The position numbers and the translations under genes are program-made. The notes beneath the pieces are model-generated. The model had not been told where the DNA came from, made no database searches, and saw only the letters and a program-made list of their open reading frames with translations. From contig JAIDIR010000310.1 in NCBI GenBank assembly GCA_029052615.1, positions 1 through 9,970 on the forward strand: a DNA stretch of 9,970 nucleotides, given 5' to 3'. The stretch is from Clostridia bacterium. GTDB lineage: Bacteria > Bacillota > Clostridia > Christensenellales > Borkfalkiaceae. Shown here one piece after another: positions 6,906 through 9,970 of the stretch; the stretch's first letter is position 1, and the number at the start of each line of letters is the position of its first letter.

Positions 6906-7161
6906 AGTCACCCTCCTTTAACATTTTCAAAAGTTTATTGCGCTCCTCTTCCAGCTCCCCGTCGGTTGCCGCGGACAAATCGTCGCTATCTAAAAGCAGC
7001 TTAACCGCCTTTATGTCGGGCGGAATGTCGCGCCGCGTAACCTTTTTCTTTATTAGCTTAAGCTCGCCGTCCTCCACCGCAAACTCTTCCACGACCTCGC
7101 TTGCGGACAGTCCGACGGCGCATTTTTTCAGCGCGTCCCTAACGCTTTCCCTGTTTTCCAC
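6898..7161 (-). CDS. Small acidic phage protein between terminase and portal
   Basis: This 87-aa protein has no signal peptide or membrane segment. It has a helical N-terminus (1-27), a strand-turn-strand unit (EFAVEDGELKLIKKKVT, 26-42), the motif RRDIPPDIKAVKLLL (43-57), and an acidic C-terminal helix (66-84). The KKVT-x-x-x-(I/V)PPD motif recalls the C-terminal part of some Firmicutes phage small terminase proteins, without their N-terminal HTH. That likeness is from memory and unverified. The start is GTG 7161, because an in-frame TGA lies just upstream. GGAGG (7179-7175) is 13 nt away, a loose spacing. The gene overlaps the terminase end by 23 bp and the portal start by 8 bp, so it is translationally locked into the packaging genes. 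It may be a packaging cofactor or a reduced small terminase. Confidence 0.7.
   Translation of the reverse strand: MENRESVRDALKKCAVGLSASEVVEEFAVEDGELKLIKKKVTRRDIPPDIKAVKLLLDSDDLSAATDGELEEERNKLLKMLKEGDCD
6912..6919 (-). promoter_or_regulatory. Ribosome binding site that decides the portal start
   Basis: AAAGGAGG on the minus strand is followed at once by GTG 6911 and, 6 nt on, by a second in-frame GTG at 6905. Only the second has workable spacing, so the protein most likely starts at 6905. Confidence 0.75.
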
Positions 7162-8590
7162 CTGTCGATTTCAGCCTCCTTATTCTTCTCATTTTGTCGG
7201 CGTAAACGGCGCTTTCGGGGCACTCCTTTTCGGCTGGGCGCGGACGGTTCATCACGTAATATCTCAGCTCGTCCATACAGTGGTCGTCGCGCTTGACGGG
7301 GCTGTCGCCGTCCGCCCAAAAGTACCCGGTGAACTCCGCAATCATATTCACGCACGTGTCGAAAATATAGATGTCGGGCAACCCGTTTCCGCGCTTTAAA
7401 TATTCTTTGACGCGGCATATCCCCGAGAAAACGTCCTTGTTCACCTTAGTGTTGACCAGTATTCCCCTGTCGGCAAAAAGCTCCGCCACGCTCTTGGTGC
7501 TTGCCAACGTGCGCTGATTTGCCGCACTGTCGATAAGCGCGCATACCCTGCCCCTCGCGTCGGTCTTCCACCCTATCCGCGCGGATATATCCTTGATGCA
7601 GCGCGCGTGCTCCTCGATATCCTTGCCCGCCGCAAAATGCTCGGCAACCACGTAGATATTGCCGTCCCAGTCCACGGCGTACCAGTGTGCCGAAAGCGGA
7701 TTGTTCAAGCCGGGGTCTATGGAAATATTGTCCTGCCACTCCTTAGGAATCGGGAAGGGCGCAACGACGTGCACCGCGCTGTCGAACTCGGGATAGACCA
7801 GCCCCGCCCCGCGCGAAAATTTGCCGTACCGTCTGCTGTCCAGCGAGGAAGAATCCATTGATTGCGCCAGCAGCTTTATCTCGCTCTTTTTCAGATAGGG
7901 GTTGTCCTCCCAGCTCATAAACTCGCACCACACCTGCGGATTGTTGCGGCGGTTGAGATATATTTCGTTGTAGATAAAGGTCTCGCCCTTGAGCGGCGTC
8001 ATAGTGCCGAAAATATCGCCGCGCTTATCCATAACGCGCATAAGACATTCCTCGTAAATATCCTTGGGCGGCTCCTCGTCCAGCCACACGAAATCGAGCG
8101 AACAGCCCTGAAATTTTTCCCTGCCCTGGTCGCAGCTTTTAAAGCCGAGCGTGGAAATCCCGCCGAAAACGTTCTTGATTTTTATCTGGTCGATAATGCC
8201 CGAAGCGGGCGAATCCTTCCTGCCCGAAAGCATCGTAATTTCGGCAATCCAGCTCTTTGGCAGGTACTTTAAAATCTTGCTCTGCGCAACGTCGCGCTGC
8301 ACCTGCTGGGAAAGCGAAACCGCCCACCCAAAAACGTCCTTTCTGTTTTTGCGGTAGGGGTGAATGCCCCTTAAAATCCATATTGCCTCCACTGCACCGC
8401 ACTCGGTCTTGCCAGAGCGGTTGCCCCCGAACACCCAGCGGTTGCGCTTTTTGCACCGGTGGAACGCCATCTGCTTTTTGTGTTTTTTCCTGCCCGAGTT
8501 GTAGGCGTCAAGCGCGCCCGTATCCTCCTTTCGGCTCTTCAATTCCCTGTCAATCCGCGCAATGCGGCTGAGTATCTCTTCTCTATTCAT
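7139..8590 (-). CDS. terL: Terminase large subunit (ATPase-nuclease packaging motor)
   Basis: This 483-aa protein pumps DNA into the procapsid through the portal and cuts the concatemer. The ATPase half shows Walker A GGNRSGKT (55-62), Walker B FVWLDEE (167-173) and a coupling motif TMTPL (196-200). The RNase H-like nuclease half keeps acidic residues in IDPG (Asp292), LIDSAA (Asp354) and DDHCMDELRYY (Asp435/436/440), so both activities look intact. The length is normal (450-550 aa). ATG 8590 is chosen because the charged N-terminus MNREEILSRI begins there. Only a short AAAGG lies upstream, 3 nt away, weaker than for the other operon genes. An open extension to 8704 lacks a ribosome binding site and would run into the divergent gene. 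It heads the eight-gene leftward operon. No small terminase gene precedes it. Confidence 0.95.
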   Translation of the reverse strand: MNREEILSRIARIDRELKSRKEDTGALDAYNSGRKKHKKQMAFHRCKKRNRWVFGGNRSGKTECGAVEAIWILRGIHPYRKNRKDVFGWAVSLSQQVQRDVAQSKILKYLPKSWIAEITMLSGRKDSPASGIIDQIKIKNVFGGISTLGFKSCDQGREKFQGCSLDFVWLDEEPPKDIYEECLMRVMDKRGDIFGTMTPLKGETFIYNEIYLNRRNNPQVWCEFMSWEDNPYLKKSEIKLLAQSMDSSSLDSRRYGKFSRGAGLVYPEFDSAVHVVAPFPIPKEWQDNISIDPGLNNPLSAHWYAVDWDGNIYVVAEHFAAGKDIEEHARCIKDISARIGWKTDARGRVCALIDSAANQRTLASTKSVAELFADRGILVNTKVNKDVFSGICRVKEYLKRGNGLPDIYIFDTCVNMIAEFTGYFWADGDSPVKRDDHCMDELRYYVMNRPRPAEKECPESAVYADKMRRIRRLKSTGGKQGKR

Positions 8591-8651
8591 AGACCTTTTA
8601 TGACAAAATCTGTGTAAATTCCCGACTTGATATATCTTATAATTCGTAAGT
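8591..8651. promoter_or_regulatory. Divergent control region of terL and the SH3-like gene
   Basis: This 61-bp AT-rich gap must hold the promoter of the rightward gene, and probably one for the leftward phage operon. Rightward, TATAAT (8638-8643) is a perfect -10 with no good -35. Its start point would fall at about 8650-8652, on the ATG itself. Leftward, TATAAG (8641-8636) is a possible -10, also without a clear -35, which would suit an activator-dependent late promoter. GATATATC (8629-8636) is a perfect 8-bp palindrome between them. Overlapping -10 elements would make the two promoters compete. Confidence 0.5.
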
Positions 8652-9317
8652 ATGAAACGCTTTACGGTTTTGCTGATATGCATTTTGCTTGCCGCGTTCA
8701 CCATGACGCCGCAGTCCGTATTCGCCGCCGAATCACGCTATGCAAGGGCGGCAACGCGCACCGCCTATTTCTTTACCGACAGAAATACGACGTCGTCTAT
8801 TTTCGCCGTGCCCTACACCTATTGCGTGGAGGTTATACGCGACGAAGGCGACTGGTATTACGTGCGCTACGCAAGCGACACGGGCATATACAAGGCGCTT
8901 TACGGTTACTGCCGCAGGGACGATTTTACGCTTGAAAGCGGCACGCCCGACGTGACCTTTCTGCACAAGACGGTCACGGTCAACTACTCGGCAAACAACA
9001 ACAATTCAACGCTGCCCGTTTTAAGCCAGATTGCCGTGGAAGCGGCATATTACGGCACGTATTATTCGGGCGCAACCGTTTATTCCTACGTGTATTGCCA
9101 GGGTTCGTTCGGGTATATCGAGGGGGCAAACGACGATTATCCCCTTAACCTTACCGAAGAAAAGCCGACGGACGGCGACGGCAGTCAGGGCGGAAGCGAT
9201 AAAAACAAGGGCGGCTTTAACGTGGGCGCAATAGTCGCGATAGTCATTTTGGCGGTACTCGTCGCCGTAATTTTAATTATCTATTTCGCGACCAGAAAAC
9301 CCAGAAAAGAGGGCTGA
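8652..9317 (+). CDS. Exported SH3-like membrane-anchored protein
   Basis: This 221-aa protein starts with a clean signal peptide (Lys2-Arg3, hydrophobic 5-17, likely cleavage near VFA-AES at 25-26). A bacterial SH3-like region (about 30-95) follows, with GDWYYVRY (66-73) and YGYCRRDDF (84-92) typical of that fold. A second beta region runs from about 100 to 160. A Gly/Ser/Asp-rich linker (165-188) leads to a membrane helix (about 190-213) and a basic RKPRK stop-transfer tail. The bulk should lie outside the cell, anchored by the C-terminus, possibly contacting the cell wall. It is transcribed against the phage operon and ends 11 bp from the convergent gene at 9329-9730. There is no Shine-Dalgarno before ATG 8654, and a TATAAT sits 8 bp upstream, so the mRNA may be leaderless. 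It is probably a host-type gene, or a lysogenic-conversion gene carried by the phage. Confidence 0.8.
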   Translation: MKRFTVLLICILLAAFTMTPQSVFAAESRYARAATRTAYFFTDRNTTSSIFAVPYTYCVEVIRDEGDWYYVRYASDTGIYKALYGYCRRDDFTLESGTPDVTFLHKTVTVNYSANNNNSTLPVLSQIAVEAAYYGTYYSGATVYSYVYCQGSFGYIEGANDDYPLNLTEEKPTDGDGSQGGSDKNKGGFNVGAIVAIVILAVLVAVILIIYFATRKPRKEG

Positions 9318-9323
9318 AAATCA

Positions 9324-9342
9324 CCGCGTCAATCCGGCGCGG
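9324..9342. terminator. Weak candidate hairpin between convergent genes
   Basis: CCGCG (9324-9328) can pair with CGCGG (9338-9342) around a 9-nt loop in the short space where two convergent genes meet. Read leftward it is followed by GATTTT, and rightward only by GACTTATT. The stem is short and overlaps the end of the 9329-9730 reading frame, so it is a weak terminator at best. Confidence 0.25.
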
Positions 9343-9730
9343 GACTTATTAAACACTGATACGCGCACAGGATTTTGTAAACGCTTTGGCTGCCCGAAAG
9401 CAGCCCGCCCGACCTGCGCGCAAATTTGACGGCGGCGCGGTGAATTTCCCTTTTGTCCGCACCGACGGGACCGGTACGCATTGCCGCGTAGTGCTTTAAC
9501 GTAAGCTTGTCCCTTTCCGTCATCGCCCCTATAATCTGGTTCAGCCGCGCCCACAGATTGCCAAGCTCGGACTTGACCTCTATCACCGAAGCAATTTTTT
9601 CGGCGTAGCGCACGCACCCCGCAAAGGTATCCTCCCCCGCCGCAAGCGCCAGCCGCGTTATTATATTGTCAAGCGCTCTATTAAGGCTGCCCGCCGAATA
9701 ATAAAACCTTAACAGTTTTTTAATTTTCAC
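9329..9730 (-). CDS. Possible sigma-70 region 4 / ArpU-like regulator
   Basis: This 133-aa basic, helical protein has no signal peptide. The N-terminal helices (about 4-25, 31-45 and 49-67) are followed by MTERDKLTLKHYAAM (about 70-84), which resembles the start of sigma-70 region 4 (L-P-x-R-E-R-x-V-L). A distal helix with SGSQSVYKILCAYQ (about 112-125) would be the second half of the HTH. This layout recalls the ArpU/RinA-type late regulators of Gram-positive phages, which often lie before the terminase genes on the same strand, as here. The match is loose, and a conserved host gene is a real alternative. GTG 9730 is chosen: GGGAGGG (9742-9736) lies 5-6 nt upstream, and the ATG at 9793 lies upstream of the candidate -10. 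The rightward SH3-like gene separates it from terL. Confidence 0.6.
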   Translation of the reverse strand: MKIKKLLRFYYSAGSLNRALDNIITRLALAAGEDTFAGCVRYAEKIASVIEVKSELGNLWARLNQIIGAMTERDKLTLKHYAAMRTGPVGADKREIHRAAVKFARRSGGLLSGSQSVYKILCAYQCLISPAPD

Positions 9731-9782
9731 TTCCGCCCTCCCAGAAAAACAAACACAAACATTTGTTCGCCGTTGTAGTTTT

Positions 9783-9788
9783 ATTATA
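9783..9788 (-). promoter_or_regulatory. Candidate -10 element for the 9329-9730 gene
   Basis: TATAAT on the minus strand lies about 50 nt before the GTG start, leaving room for a leader with the GGGAGGG ribosome binding site. No good -35 is seen at 16-18 bp; TTGTAC (9816-9811) is 22 bp away. The promoter may be weak or need an activator. Confidence 0.5.
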
Positions 9789-9908
9789 ACCACTAAATAT
9801 GACAGAAATGGTACAAATAAAAAAATTTCGGGGCATAAATTTATTTTTTTAAGTAAAAAATTTGTGAATTATCACCCAAAACGCATTTAAAAGTCGGGCG
9901 TTAAATCC

Positions 9909-9937
9909 TTTACAATACAATTAAATGGTGATATAAT
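9909..9937 (+). promoter_or_regulatory. Strong rightward SigA-type promoter leaving the window
   Basis: TTTACA (9909-9914), a 17-bp spacer and TATAAT (9932-9937), with TG one base before the -10 (extended -10), make a near-consensus promoter. The start point would be near 9944. The gene it serves lies beyond the window end. The rest of 9794-9970 is AT-rich and shows no gene. Confidence 0.7.
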
Positions 9938-9970
9938 TTTAATCGTGAAAGCTAACAGGTTATTTACAAT

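Noticed and set aside
8591..8704. N-terminal extension of TerL by 38 residues
   Set aside because: The frame is open but has no ribosome binding site, would overlap the divergent gene and its promoter, and the extension does not look like a terminase N-terminus.
9731..9793. Upstream ATG start (9793) for the ArpU-like gene
   Set aside because: It lies before a TATAAT on the same strand and lacks a Shine-Dalgarno, while GTG 9730 has GGGAGGG at good spacing.
1..9970. CRISPR array, tRNA, rRNA or insertion sequence
   Set aside because: No regularly spaced repeats, cloverleaf structures, rRNA motifs, transposase frames or IS-type terminal inverted repeats were seen on either strand.

Overview
The window looks like DNA from a Gram-positive, Clostridia-type bacterium (Bacillota). 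Nearly every gene has a strong GGAGG-type ribosome binding site. GTG and TTG starts are common, promoters are of the SigA type, and coding DNA is GC-rich between AT-rich gaps. The phage proteins recall prophages seen in gut Clostridia genomes. The host group is an inference and no species can be named.

Layout. (1) Positions 1-1031 form an AT-rich regulatory cassette: a leftward lipoprotein gene (130-531) and a divergent rightward XRE-family repressor gene (671-994). They share a 139-bp control region with a near-consensus promoter overlapped by a palindromic operator. The cassette is bracketed by two almost identical ~40-bp repeats, each carrying a GC-rich terminator hairpin. (2) Positions 1037-8590 hold a tight leftward operon of eight phage morphogenesis genes. 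In transcription order these are large terminase, an 87-aa protein, P22-type portal, scaffold, HK97-fold coat protein, adaptor, beta-propeller nozzle-like protein and a coiled-coil protein. Six of the seven junctions overlap or abut. The order matches phage P22 genes 2-1-8-5-4-10-26. (3) Positions 8652-9317 hold a rightward gene for an exported SH3-like, membrane-anchored protein. (4) Positions 9329-9730 hold a leftward gene for a possible sigma-70-region-4/ArpU-like regulator. (5) Positions 9731-9970 are AT-rich, with promoters facing both ways.

How the parts may work together. The eight-gene operon could in principle build a DNA-filled, plugged, podovirus-like head: packaging motor, portal, scaffold and coat, then adaptor, nozzle and a possible plug. 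Every reading frame is intact, and the ATPase and nuclease motifs of the terminase are present. No ejection proteins, tailspike, lysis, replication or integration genes, and no canonical small terminase, are seen here. The operon runs into a terminator straight after the coiled-coil gene. It may therefore be the edge of a larger prophage, a remnant, or a domesticated or satellite capsid module; the window alone cannot decide. The XRE repressor appears to control the lipoprotein gene and probably itself. All functions are read from the sequence and from memory of the families; no database search was run.
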